Shown here: piece by piece, positions 1-5,518 of the stretch
Layout: each line of letters opens with the position of its first letter
Position numbering within the stretch: position 1 is the first letter of the stretch
Assembly (NCBI GenBank): GCA_021818045.1
Contig: JAKAFF010000103.1
Coordinates: 1-5,708, forward strand
Source of the DNA: a bacterium
GTDB lineage: Bacteria; Chlamydiota; Chlamydiia; Chlamydiales; SM23-39
Direction: 5' to 3'
Length of the DNA: 5,708 nt
Translations under genes and position numbers: made by a program
Notes under the pieces: model-generated
What the model was told of the DNA's origin: nothing
The model's input: only the letters and a program-made list of their open reading frames with translations
Database searches by the model: none

Positions 1-549
1 TTATGCTTTCCCTTTAGCTGCTTTTCCGTCTTTTTTCCTGACGTATTCGTTTTCGTAACGAATCCCTTTGCCTTTATAGGGTTCTGGGGGTTTCATTCCT
101 CTAATGGTTGCCGCAAATTGCCCCACCTCTTTTTTGTCGGCCCCTTTTACGCTGATCGCAGTCCCTTTATCTACGGCTATTTGAATCGTTTTAGGGATGA
201 TGAGCGCGGTAGGATGAGAATAGCCAAGCTGCAATTCGAGCTTAGATCCTGCAACGTTCGCACGGTAACCAACGCCAATCAGAGTAAGTTTTACCTCAAA
301 CCCTTCAAAAACGCCTTCCACATTATTTTTCACCAAAGAACGATACAATCCATGTACCGCCTTTTTGGGAACCAATTTCTCATCGCGCTCCAACATGAGC
401 ACGGAACCATCGATCTTAAGGTGCAATCCGTGAGGAAGCTTTAGTTCCAGCGTTCCTTTCGGCCCCTTAAAGGTGATTAGGCCTTCTTTGGTTGCCTTTA
501 CTTCCACGCCTTGTGGAATAGAGATTGGTGTTTTTCCAAGTCTTGACAT
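1..549 (-). CDS. rplF: 50S ribosomal protein L6
   Basis: This is a 182-residue L6, complete, with its stop codon at the very first bases of the window. L6 binds 23S rRNA near the sarcin-ricin loop and the factor-binding site. It has the usual two repeated alpha/beta domains: SRLGKTPISIPQGVEV (2-17) with FKGPKGTLE (27-35), then GFEVKLTLIGVGYRANVAG (83-101), LGYSHPT (108-114) and SVKGADKKEVGQFAATIR (133-150). The signature KPPEPYKGKGIRYENEYVRK (153-172) is close to chlamydial L6 from memory. AGGAG at 556-560 lies 6 nt upstream of the ATG in the longest intergenic gap of the window (15 bp). Downstream genes (normally rplR, rpsE) would lie outside the window. Confidence 0.98.
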   Translation of the reverse strand: MSRLGKTPISIPQGVEVKATKEGLITFKGPKGTLELKLPHGLHLKIDGSVLMLERDEKLVPKKAVHGLYRSLVKNNVEGVFEGFEVKLTLIGVGYRANVAGSKLELQLGYSHPTALIIPKTIQIAVDKGTAISVKGADKKEVGQFAATIRGMKPPEPYKGKGIRYENEYVRKKDGKAAKGKA

Positions 550-555
550 AGTCCT

Positions 556-560
556 CTCCT
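556..560 (-). promoter_or_regulatory. Ribosome binding site for rplF
   Basis: AGGAG on the minus strand lies 6 nt before the rplF ATG, in the purine-rich 15 bp spacer after rpsH (550-564). It is one of the few sites here that is not inside the preceding gene. Confidence 0.75.
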
Positions 561-564
561 CTCC

Positions 565-957
565 TTACCAAACGGTGCAGAGGAGCTCTCCGCCCACTTT
601 CAAATTGCGCGCTGTTTCCCCATCAACCACGCCTTTCGGAGTGGACAGAATCGCTATACCCATCCCATTGAATACTCGAGGGATGCGACTACAACCAATG
701 TATCGTCTCAGTCCACATTTTGACTCCCGAACAAGCCCATGAATCACCGATTCGCGGTGTTTGTTGTATCGGAGAAAGATACGCATCTTATGCTGCTCTT
801 CGTTGACCAAAAAGTTTTCAATAAACCCATGGTGTTTCAAGATGTCTAAAATCTTGACTTTCATTTTACTGTAAATTACATCGACATAGCGATGCTGAGC
901 CGATTTAGCATTGCGCACTTTGGTCAGCAGCTCTGCGATGGGGTCATTAAATGCCAT
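565..957 (-). CDS. rpsH: 30S ribosomal protein S8
   Basis: This is a 130-residue S8, a primary 16S rRNA-binding protein of the 30S platform and, in E. coli, the translational repressor of the spc operon. The N-terminal domain shows DPIAELLTKVRNAKSA (5-20) and SKMKVKILDILKHHGFIENF (30-49). The C-terminal domain ends with IAILSTPKGVVDGETARNLK (101-120) and VGGELLCTVW (121-130), the standard S8 signature; ILSTPKGV and GGELLC are close to chlamydial S8 from memory. Length is normal. The upstream region between rplE and this start (GAGAGAAATTGT) has only a weak Shine-Dalgarno match, so translation may depend on coupling to rplE. A 15 bp spacer follows before rplF. Confidence 0.97.
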   Translation of the reverse strand: MAFNDPIAELLTKVRNAKSAQHRYVDVIYSKMKVKILDILKHHGFIENFLVNEEQHKMRIFLRYNKHRESVIHGLVRESKCGLRRYIGCSRIPRVFNGMGIAILSTPKGVVDGETARNLKVGGELLCTVW

Positions 958-969
958 ACAATTTCTCTC

Positions 970-1503
970 TCACTTAAATGGGAAGCCCAAAAGGGTCAAT
1001 AATTCTACACAGTCATCATCATTTTGTGCCGTAGTCACAACTGTGATATTCATCCCCTGGGTTCTTTTAATCTTGTTGGGGTCGACTTCTGGGAAGATTT
1101 GTTGGTCTGTAACGCCAAAGTTGTAATTCCCTCTCCCGTCGCACTTCTTTTCAAATCCTCTAAAGTCGCGTATGCGTGGTGCTACAATGTTACAAAAACG
1201 ATCAAAAAAATCATACATTCTTTTGCCGCGCAGCGTAACTCTGATGCCAACTGGTTGATCTTCTCGCAACTTAAAGTTAGATATCGCCTTCTTGGCACGT
1301 GTGGTGACTGGGCGCTGTCCGGAGAGCAGAGCCAACTCTTCACTGTGCTCTGACAAGGCATTTTTATCTTTTAATGCTTCGCCAAGCCCCATGCTGATGA
1401 CAATCTTCTTCATCACAGGCAGTTGCATCACGCCTTTTTCGGGATGGCGCAACTTTTGCTCTGACACAATCTCTTCTTTGAACTTTTTATAGAGCCTAGA
1501 CAT
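970..1503 (-). CDS. rplE: 50S ribosomal protein L5
   Basis: This is a 177-residue L5, which binds 5S rRNA and the central protuberance and contacts P-site tRNA. Visible signatures are MKKIVISMGLGEA (31-43), SGQRPVTTRAKKAISNFKLR (61-80), GIRVTLRGKRMYDFFDR (86-102), the highly conserved RIRDFRGF (110-117), NYNFGVTDQQIFPEVD (126-141) and GMNITVVTTAQNDDD (150-164), followed by the C-terminal LLGFPFK. The start ATG lies inside the rplX frame, with AAGGTG at 1508-1513 and 4 nt spacing. A 12 bp gap follows before rpsH, and rpsN, which sits here in many bacteria, is absent. The frame is intact across the whole gene. Confidence 0.98.
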   Translation of the reverse strand: MSRLYKKFKEEIVSEQKLRHPEKGVMQLPVMKKIVISMGLGEALKDKNALSEHSEELALLSGQRPVTTRAKKAISNFKLREDQPVGIRVTLRGKRMYDFFDRFCNIVAPRIRDFRGFEKKCDGRGNYNFGVTDQQIFPEVDPNKIKRTQGMNITVVTTAQNDDDCVELLTLLGFPFK

Positions 1504-1783
1504 TTTTCACCTTGGCTGAACGAGCCTGTTTCTCTTTCACTTTGATCCGTTTCCCATCTTGGTCGCAAAGACATACATTGGAGATGTGAATAGGTATCTC
1601 CATTTCGACGACTCTGCCCCTACCTTGAGTCTGCTGCGTGGGCCGCAAATGCTTTTTGCGCACGTTGATGCCTTGCACCAAAACCCGGTCCTCTCCCTTA
1701 CGAGACAGCACTTCACCAGACTTTCCCTTGTCATTGCCTGCAATCACTAAAACGCGATCGCCTCTTTTTACGGTTTTGCTCAT
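1496..1783 (-). CDS. rplX: 50S ribosomal protein L24
   Basis: This is a 95-residue L24, an early 50S assembly initiator that binds 23S rRNA near the tunnel exit. A KOW motif occupies about residues 5-32 (VKRGDRVLVIAGNDKGKSGE). It is followed by RVLVQGINVRKKHLRPTQQ (33-51) and EMEIPIHISNVCLCD (60-74), which matches 'E.PIh.SNV.l.d' in the family. The protein is on the short side: the basic tail KEKQARSAKVKNV (83-95) ends where many homologues continue a few residues more. A Cys-Leu-Cys (71-73) sits just after the SNV motif, without the second Cys pair expected for a zinc site. AGAGGT at 1792-1797 lies 8 nt before the start. The 3' end overlaps rplE by 8 bp. Confidence 0.97.
   Translation of the reverse strand: MSKTVKRGDRVLVIAGNDKGKSGEVLSRKGEDRVLVQGINVRKKHLRPTQQTQGRGRVVEMEIPIHISNVCLCDQDGKRIKVKEKQARSAKVKNV
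1508..1513 (-). promoter_or_regulatory. Ribosome binding site for rplE inside rplX
   Basis: AAGGTG on the minus strand lies 4 nt before the rplE ATG and within the last codons of rplX. It supports the start that overlaps rplX by 8 bp. Confidence 0.7.
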
Positions 1784-1784
1784 A

Positions 1785-2153
1785 TTAAATTACCTCTGGT
1801 GCTAGGGAACTGATTTTCACAAACCCCACGTCGCGAACTTCGCGTGCTACAGGTCCAAATATACGGGTTCCTTTGGGGTTATTCTTATCATCTATAATCA
1901 CGCAGCTATTGTCATAAAAACGGAGGAAAGAGCCGTCTGCTCTTCTGATGTAGCTCTTCGTGCGTACAATAACTGCTTTGACGACTTCCCCTTTTTTCAC
2001 CGCGCCTTTCGGATCGGCCTCTTTAACAGAGCACACAATAATATCGCCAACGCGAGCATAGCGTCTTCTGGATCCTTTTAGAACCTTAAAGCATCGGACG
2101 CGCTTTGCCCCTGTATTGTCGGCCACTTCCAGATCTGTTTCTTGTTGAATCAT
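1785..2153 (-). CDS. rplN: 50S ribosomal protein L14
   Basis: This is a 122-residue L14, exactly the usual family length. L14 binds 23S rRNA and forms inter-subunit bridges with 16S rRNA; it is also the known docking site of the silencing factor RsfS. Signatures are MIQQETDLEVADNTGAKRV (1-19), the 'GDIIVCSVKEA' strand (36-46), the core GEVVKAVIVRTKSYIRRADG (55-74), FYDNSCVIID (79-88), GTRIFGPVAREVRD (95-108) and the terminal SLAPEVI (116-122). In E. coli rplN opens the separate spc operon; here its ATG overlaps the rpsQ stop. AGGTAG immediately upstream (2155-2160) is a modest ribosome binding site, consistent with coupling. One base separates its stop from rplX. Confidence 0.98.
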   Translation of the reverse strand: MIQQETDLEVADNTGAKRVRCFKVLKGSRRRYARVGDIIVCSVKEADPKGAVKKGEVVKAVIVRTKSYIRRADGSFLRFYDNSCVIIDDKNNPKGTRIFGPVAREVRDVGFVKISSLAPEVI

Positions 2154-2398
2154 ACTACCTCAACTACGCGCCAACGTTTCAATTTTGAAAGGGGCCGGGT
2201 TTCCATAATCCGGACCTTTTGACCCAATTCCAGTGCATTACTATCGTCTTGGGCATAATATTTTTGAGAGCGCTCGATGACTTTGCCATATTTTTCATGT
2301 CTCATCTTGCGCGTTACTTTTACTACGACTGTTTTGTCCATCTTGTTGGAGATGACAACGCCAATGTTTTCTTTGCGACTTCCGCGTGTGTCGGTCAT
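2150..2398 (-). CDS. rpsQ: 30S ribosomal protein S17
   Basis: This is an 82-residue S17, an OB-fold primary 16S rRNA-binding protein in the 30S body. It shows RGSRKENIGVVISNKMDKTV (5-24), the typical 'r..GvV.sdKMdKTvvV' opening, then KYGKVIERSQKYYAQDD (36-52), and the C-terminal signature KVRIMETRPLSKLKRWRVVE (61-80). The opening and the KYYAQ segment (46-50) resemble chlamydial S17 from memory. AGAGG just upstream lies in the rpmC 3' end. The gene overlaps rpmC upstream and rplN downstream by 4 bp each (ATGA). It is the last gene of the classical S10 operon, yet there is no gap after it. Confidence 0.97.
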   Translation of the reverse strand: MTDTRGSRKENIGVVISNKMDKTVVVKVTRKMRHEKYGKVIERSQKYYAQDDSNALELGQKVRIMETRPLSKLKRWRVVEVV

Positions 2399-2604
2399 AC
2401 AGCCTCTTTTTGTTTGTGAGTCATGCGTGTGAGCAAACGCGCCACATTCTTGCGTTTTGCCCGCAGTAGATGAGGCTTTTCCAATTTCCGCTGTGTCGCA
2501 AGCTCATTGCGCAACAGAAAAATTTCTCGCTTGAGGCCGTATACTTCCGCCTCCATCTCCCGAACAGAGAGCTCCGCGGCCTCTTTTTGTTTTTTCTTCG
2601 CCAT
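2395..2604 (-). CDS. rpmC: 50S ribosomal protein L29
   Basis: This is a 69-residue small helical protein that fits L29, a two-helix 50S protein next to L23 at the tunnel exit. The sequence is weakly conserved, as is usual for L29. An N-terminal Lys/Glu-rich helix (MAKKKQKEAAELS) is followed by LKREIFLLRNELATQRKLEKP (24-44), which matches the L29 'Lr.ELf.LRfq.atgqlenp' pattern, and then RAKRKNVARLLTRMTHKQKE (48-67), which matches the 'vRr.iARi.Tvl' motif. Position between rplP and rpsQ is decisive. The start is supported by AGAGGG at 2613-2618, inside the rplP 3' end with 8 nt spacing. Its stop overlaps the rpsQ start by 4 bp. Confidence 0.95.
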   Translation of the reverse strand: MAKKKQKEAAELSVREMEAEVYGLKREIFLLRNELATQRKLEKPHLLRAKRKNVARLLTRMTHKQKEAV

Positions 2605-2607
2605 AAG

Positions 2608-3027
2608 TTATACCCTCTCCAATCGGTTGACTAATCGGGTGCGAACCGGCAATTTTGCTGCTGCCAACCGAAACGCTTGCTGCGCCTCTTCTCTTGTCAC
2701 ACCACCCACTTCGAATAACACGCGTCCAGGTCGTACGACCGCCACATAGTGGTCGGGCGCCCCTTTTCCAGTTCCCATACGAGTCTCGGCGGGTTTTTTA
2801 GACACCGGTTTATCTGGAAAAACGCGGATCCATACTTGCCCTTTACGGCTAAACGTGCGGGAAATAGTGACCCGGCAAGCTTCGATCTGCTGCGCTGTCA
2901 GCCAACAGCGGTCTAGGGATTGCATCCCGTAATCTCCAAACTCGACAAATGCGCCGCCCTTAGTCAGACCGGTCATTTTGCCTTTTTGTTGCTTTCTGAA
3001 TTTTGTCCGTTTCGGCATTAAGGCCAT
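2608..3027 (-). CDS. rplP: 50S ribosomal protein L16
   Basis: This is a 139-residue L16, which binds 23S rRNA next to the peptidyl-transferase centre and contacts A-site tRNA. The signatures are PKRTKFRKQQKG (5-16), LTAQQIEACRV (43-53), VWIRVFPDKPV (65-75), RMGTGKGAPDHYVAVV (83-98) and PGRVLFEV (100-107). The protein opens MALMPKRTKF, two or three residues longer than the usual 'MLxPKRTKF'. The first ATG is preferred because AGGAGC at 3033-3038 sits about 5 nt upstream of it. From the internal Met4 that spacing would be about 14 nt. Three bases separate its stop from the rpmC start. Confidence 0.97.
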   Translation of the reverse strand: MALMPKRTKFRKQQKGKMTGLTKGGAFVEFGDYGMQSLDRCWLTAQQIEACRVTISRTFSRKGQVWIRVFPDKPVSKKPAETRMGTGKGAPDHYVAVVRPGRVLFEVGGVTREEAQQAFRLAAAKLPVRTRLVNRLERV

Positions 3028-3028
3028 A

Positions 3029-3691
3029 TTACGCTCCTACCGCTTGTTGTGGTCTGGGCGTCACGATAACCTCATCCCCTCTATTGATCCACACTTTTAC
3101 TCCGATCGAACCATATGTGGTCTCTGCGCGACCGTGCGCATAATCAATGTCCGCTCTGAGTGTATGCAAAGGAATACGTCCCTCTTTGTACCACTCAACG
3201 CGAGCGATCTCTGCGCCGCCAATACGCCCAGACACTTGTACTTTGATCCCTGCAGCACCTGCATCCATGCTGGTTTGCATGGCTTTCTTCAAGATCCTGC
3301 GAAATGGGATGCGTCTTTCTAGTTGTTTCGCGATTCCATCAGCTACGAGCTTTGCATCTAAGTCGGGTCTTTTAATCTCCTCTACTTCGATCCAAACCTC
3401 TTTGCCGGTCAAATGTTTCAGCTCATTTTTGAGAATGTCGATTTCTGCTCCCTTTTTCCCAATCACAAGCCCAGGGCGAGAGGTGAAGATTGTCACTTCA
3501 ATCTTACCGCTCATCCGTTTAATCTGAATTTTCGATGCACCTTGGCAAGCGGACTTCGTTGCCAAATAGGCGCGAATTTTCTTATCTTCGCCAATCTGAC
3601 TTCCAAATTCTTGCTTATTTGCAAACCAGTTGGAAAGCCACCGTTTACGTCTTACGAGGCGGAACCCAATCGGTGATGTTTTTTGTCCCAT
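3029..3691 (-). CDS. rpsC: 30S ribosomal protein S3
   Basis: This is a 220-residue S3, the 30S head protein at the mRNA entry channel. The N-terminal MGQKTSPIGFRL is the standard start. A type-II KH domain is seen around residues 60-110, with RPGLVIGKKGAEID (72-85) holding the GKKG loop (78-81). FRRILKK (130-136) places Arg131, Arg132 and Lys135 where E. coli S3 has the residues linked to mRNA helicase activity. The C-terminal domain shows GIKVQVSGRIGGAEIAR (148-164), the signature HTLRADIDYA (176-185) and GVKVWI (197-202). The KRMSGKIEVTI segment preceding the KH loop resembles chlamydial S3 from memory. AAGGTGGAG at 3698-3706, inside the rplV 3' end, supports the start. One base separates the stop from rplP. 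Confidence 0.98.
   Translation of the reverse strand: MGQKTSPIGFRLVRRKRWLSNWFANKQEFGSQIGEDKKIRAYLATKSACQGASKIQIKRMSGKIEVTIFTSRPGLVIGKKGAEIDILKNELKHLTGKEVWIEVEEIKRPDLDAKLVADGIAKQLERRIPFRRILKKAMQTSMDAGAAGIKVQVSGRIGGAEIARVEWYKEGRIPLHTLRADIDYAHGRAETTYGSIGVKVWINRGDEVIVTPRPQQAVGA
3033..3038 (-). promoter_or_regulatory. Ribosome binding site deciding the rplP start
   Basis: AGGAGC on the minus strand lies about 5 nt before the ATG giving MALMPKR and about 14 nt before the alternative ATG at Met4. This favours the upstream start. The site is within the last codons of rpsC. Confidence 0.7.
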
Positions 3692-4042
3692 TTATTTCTC
3701 CACCTTAGCTTCAGTTGTGAGGACGATTGTAAAATGACTCGTCCGCTTATTCACAGGAACAGAAGAGCCACGGCTCCTCGCTTTAGCTCGTCTCAAGATT
3801 GGACCTGGATCTACGCGCACTTCGAGCACCCTCAAAGATTCGCGACGCGCATCGAGCTGAGTGAGTGCGTTTGCCACTGCGCTATCCAATGTCTTCTTAA
3901 TTAAACGCCCCCCTTTCAATTTGGAATGCAGAAGCTGCAAAGTTGCCTGATCCACATCCAATCCACGAATCAAATCCGCAGCGTAGCGGGCTTTGCGCGG
4001 AGAGATCCGCACAAACTTCGTTTTACATCTAGCCAATCCCAT
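3692..4042 (-). CDS. rplV: 50S ribosomal protein L22
   Basis: This is a 116-residue L22, a 23S rRNA-binding protein whose long beta-hairpin reaches the exit tunnel and contributes to macrolide sensitivity. Family features are VRISPRKARYAADLIRG (11-27), the helix with KKTLDSAVANA (49-59), the strand LRVLEVRVDPGP (70-81), the basic hairpin ILRRAKARSRGSSVPVNKR (82-100), and the terminal TSHFTIVL (101-108). Length is normal and no hairpin deletion is evident. The start is fixed by a strong AGGAGGAGGA run at 4049-4058, 6 nt upstream. The stop codon abuts the rpsC start with no spacer, which suggests coupled translation of L22 and S3. Confidence 0.97.
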   Translation of the reverse strand: MGLARCKTKFVRISPRKARYAADLIRGLDVDQATLQLLHSKLKGGRLIKKTLDSAVANALTQLDARRESLRVLEVRVDPGPILRRAKARSRGSSVPVNKRTSHFTIVLTTEAKVEK

Positions 4043-4045
4043 CGA

Positions 4046-4348
4046 TTATCCTCCTCCTGATGAAGCGCCGGAGCTTGCTGCTGCCGCACTCTTCTTGGGG
4101 TGTCCTTTGAACGTACGCGTGGGAGAAAATTCACCCAACCGATGGCCAACCATGTTCTCAGACACATATACAGAGATAAATTTCTTGCCATTATGGACTT
4201 CAAACGTATGACCGATCATGTCTGGCACGATCATCGAGCGTCTGGACCAAGTCTTGATGACCTTCTTGGCGCCTTCTTTATTGTTTTTATCCACTTTCGC
4301 CATCAAATGATGGTCGACGAAGGGACCTTTTTTCAGCGATCTTCCCAT
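4046..4348 (-). CDS. rpsS: 30S ribosomal protein S19 with Ala/Ser/Gly C-terminal tail
   Basis: This is a 100-residue S19, which pairs with S13 in the 30S head near the A site. The start MGRSLKKGPFVDHHL (1-15), KTWSRRSMI (32-40), GHTFEVHNGKKF (46-57) and MVGHRLGEFSPTRTFKGH (66-83) are textbook S19 signatures. Family members usually stop soon after the 'FKGH' motif, at about 88-92 residues. Here about a dozen low-complexity residues follow (SAAAASSGASSGGG, 87-100). The final three glycines are GGA codons that double as the ribosome binding site of rplV. The tail is probably flexible and its function is unknown. The start is preceded by GAAGGT (4355-4360), which lies inside the last codons and stop of rplB. 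Confidence 0.98.
   Translation of the reverse strand: MGRSLKKGPFVDHHLMAKVDKNNKEGAKKVIKTWSRRSMIVPDMIGHTFEVHNGKKFISVYVSENMVGHRLGEFSPTRTFKGHPKKSAAAASSGASSGGG
4049..4058 (-). promoter_or_regulatory. Strong ribosome binding site for rplV embedded in rpsS codons
   Basis: The minus strand reads AGGAGGAGGA, ending 6 nt before the rplV ATG. Nine of these bases are the three GGA glycine codons that end S19, so the site is also coding sequence. It is the strongest Shine-Dalgarno match seen in the window. Confidence 0.88.
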
Positions 4349-4352
4349 GAAA

Positions 4353-5174
4353 TTACCTTCGCTCTTTTACAATCCATTTTCTGGTTTTCTTATTCGAACG
4401 GGTACGGAATCCCTTCGTAAATTGCGCCCAAGGAGTTTGCGGATGGTTCCCCTTACCGCGTCCTTCACCACCCCCATGCGGGTGATCTACCGGGTTCATC
4501 GCAACACCTCGAACAGTGGGCCGTATTCCCAGCCAACGAGAACGTCCCGCTTTCCCAATCACTCGCAAATTGTGTTCAGCGTTGGAAACAGCTCCAAAAG
4601 TCGCGCGGCAATCTTCGTGAATGAGCCGCACCTCCCCTGAGGGCATGCGGATGGTCGCATATCCGTTAGCGCGAGCAAGTAGCTGCGCAGACAGGCCTGC
4701 AGATCTCACAAGTTGCGCTCCTTTGCCAGGTCGCAGCTCGATATTGTGAATAATCGAACCGAGAGGCATAAACTTCAGGCGCATGCAGCAGCCAACTTGA
4801 AAAGGAGGTTCATCACTTGTAGTGACGACAGCACCCACTTTAATCCCTTGAGGGGCTATGATGTAACGCTTTTCTCCATCTCTGTAATGCAAAAGCGCAA
4901 TCAAGGCAGACCGGTTGGGGTCATACTCAACAGAGGCGACAGTTGCCGGGATATTTTCTTTATCTCTTTTAAAGTCGATCAAGCGGAACATCTTTTTATG
5001 CCCACCACCCCTGTGCCTACAGGTGATATGGCCATGATGGTTCCGTCCATTGGTTCGTCTCTTAGGAACAAGAAGCGATTTGGGCGCTGGTTTTTCACCA
5101 GGAGACAGCTCCAAGTGGACAGGAAGCACCAACTTTCTTTGTCCTGGAGTTGTGGGTCGAAATAATTTTGGCAT
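4353..5174 (-). CDS. rplB: 50S ribosomal protein L2
   Basis: This is a 273-residue L2, full length for the family. L2 is a primary 23S rRNA-binding protein near the peptidyl-transferase centre and is needed for subunit association. The N-terminal OB-like part contains GHITCRHRGGGHKK (48-61) and SVEYDPNRSALIALL (81-95). The central SH3-like part contains MPLGSIIHNIELRPGKGAQL (136-155) and SAG (158-160). The C-terminal signature MNPVDHPHGGGEGR (226-239) includes His231, which appears to correspond to the E. coli His229 implicated in activity. The end KWIVKERR is typical. CCMRLKFMPLGS and DGEKRYI resemble chlamydial L2 from memory. The linker before the GRN motif (25-42) is shorter than in Chlamydia. 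The start has AAGGA overlapping the rplW stop (about 5184-5188), with about 9 nt spacing. Four bases separate its stop from rpsS. Confidence 0.98.
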   Translation of the reverse strand: MPKLFRPTTPGQRKLVLPVHLELSPGEKPAPKSLLVPKRRTNGRNHHGHITCRHRGGGHKKMFRLIDFKRDKENIPATVASVEYDPNRSALIALLHYRDGEKRYIIAPQGIKVGAVVTTSDEPPFQVGCCMRLKFMPLGSIIHNIELRPGKGAQLVRSAGLSAQLLARANGYATIRMPSGEVRLIHEDCRATFGAVSNAEHNLRVIGKAGRSRWLGIRPTVRGVAMNPVDHPHGGGEGRGKGNHPQTPWAQFTKGFRTRSNKKTRKWIVKERR

Positions 5175-5185
5175 ATTCTACGTCC

Positions 5186-5518
5186 TTACACTTGGGTCTC
5201 AATTTGATCGCCAGGGCGAAAAGTCACAACAGCCCTTTTAGAGCCTGCGGTCTCTCCAGAAAACCCTCGTACACGTCGCTTTTTAGGACCGACTGTTACG
5301 GTGTTTACTTTGACCACTTTGACTTTTTGTTCTTTATAAATCTCTTCAATTGCATGAGCGATCTCTGTCTTGTTGGCCTTTGGATGCACATCGAAGACAG
5401 CCTTAGGAGATTGACAGCGACTCAAAGAGGGGTTGCTCTTTGCATTCACGAGATTTTCCAGCACGCGAGCCTTTTCGGTCACGCGGCGATTTTTTACAAT
5501 TTCATATGGATTTTTCAT
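5186..5518 (-). CDS. rplW: 50S ribosomal protein L23
   Basis: This is a 110-residue L23, a 23S rRNA-binding protein at the polypeptide exit, where trigger factor and SRP dock in bacteria. Visible family features are the N-terminal 'NRRVTEKA' segment (residues 10-17), the 'DVHPKANKTEIAHAIEEIY' helix region (43-61), the VKVVKVNTV strand (66-74), and the conserved C-terminal basic hairpin ending KRAVVTF (94-100). Between the TEKA motif and FDVHP there are roughly ten more residues (about 24-40) than in typical L23. I recall a comparable insertion in Chlamydia L23. The start ATG overlaps the rplD stop by 4 bp and is preceded by AGGTGC at 5522-5527. An 11 bp gap separates it from rplB. Confidence 0.96.
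   Translation of the reverse strand: MKNPYEIVKNRRVTEKARVLENLVNAKSNPSLSRCQSPKAVFDVHPKANKTEIAHAIEEIYKEQKVKVVKVNTVTVGPKKRRVRGFSGETAGSKRAVVTFRPGDQIETQV

Noticed and set aside
1542..1574. Possible zinc-binding site in L24 (Cys71 and Cys73 after the SNV motif)
   Set aside because: Only a Cys-Leu-Cys is present, with no second Cys pair nearby in the remaining 22 residues, so a zinc ribbon is not supported.
1537..1743. 68-codon minus-strand frame inside rplX
   Set aside because: It is an out-of-frame reading of rplX without its own ribosome binding site or a recognisable product.
3970..4203. 77-codon minus-strand frame spanning the rpsS-rplV junction
   Set aside because: It is an alternative frame across two clearly real ribosomal genes whose own frames are intact.
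4713..5165. 150-codon open frame on the plus strand
   Set aside because: It lies wholly antisense to rplB, whose family signatures are unmistakable. The translation resembles no known family and the frame is a shadow.
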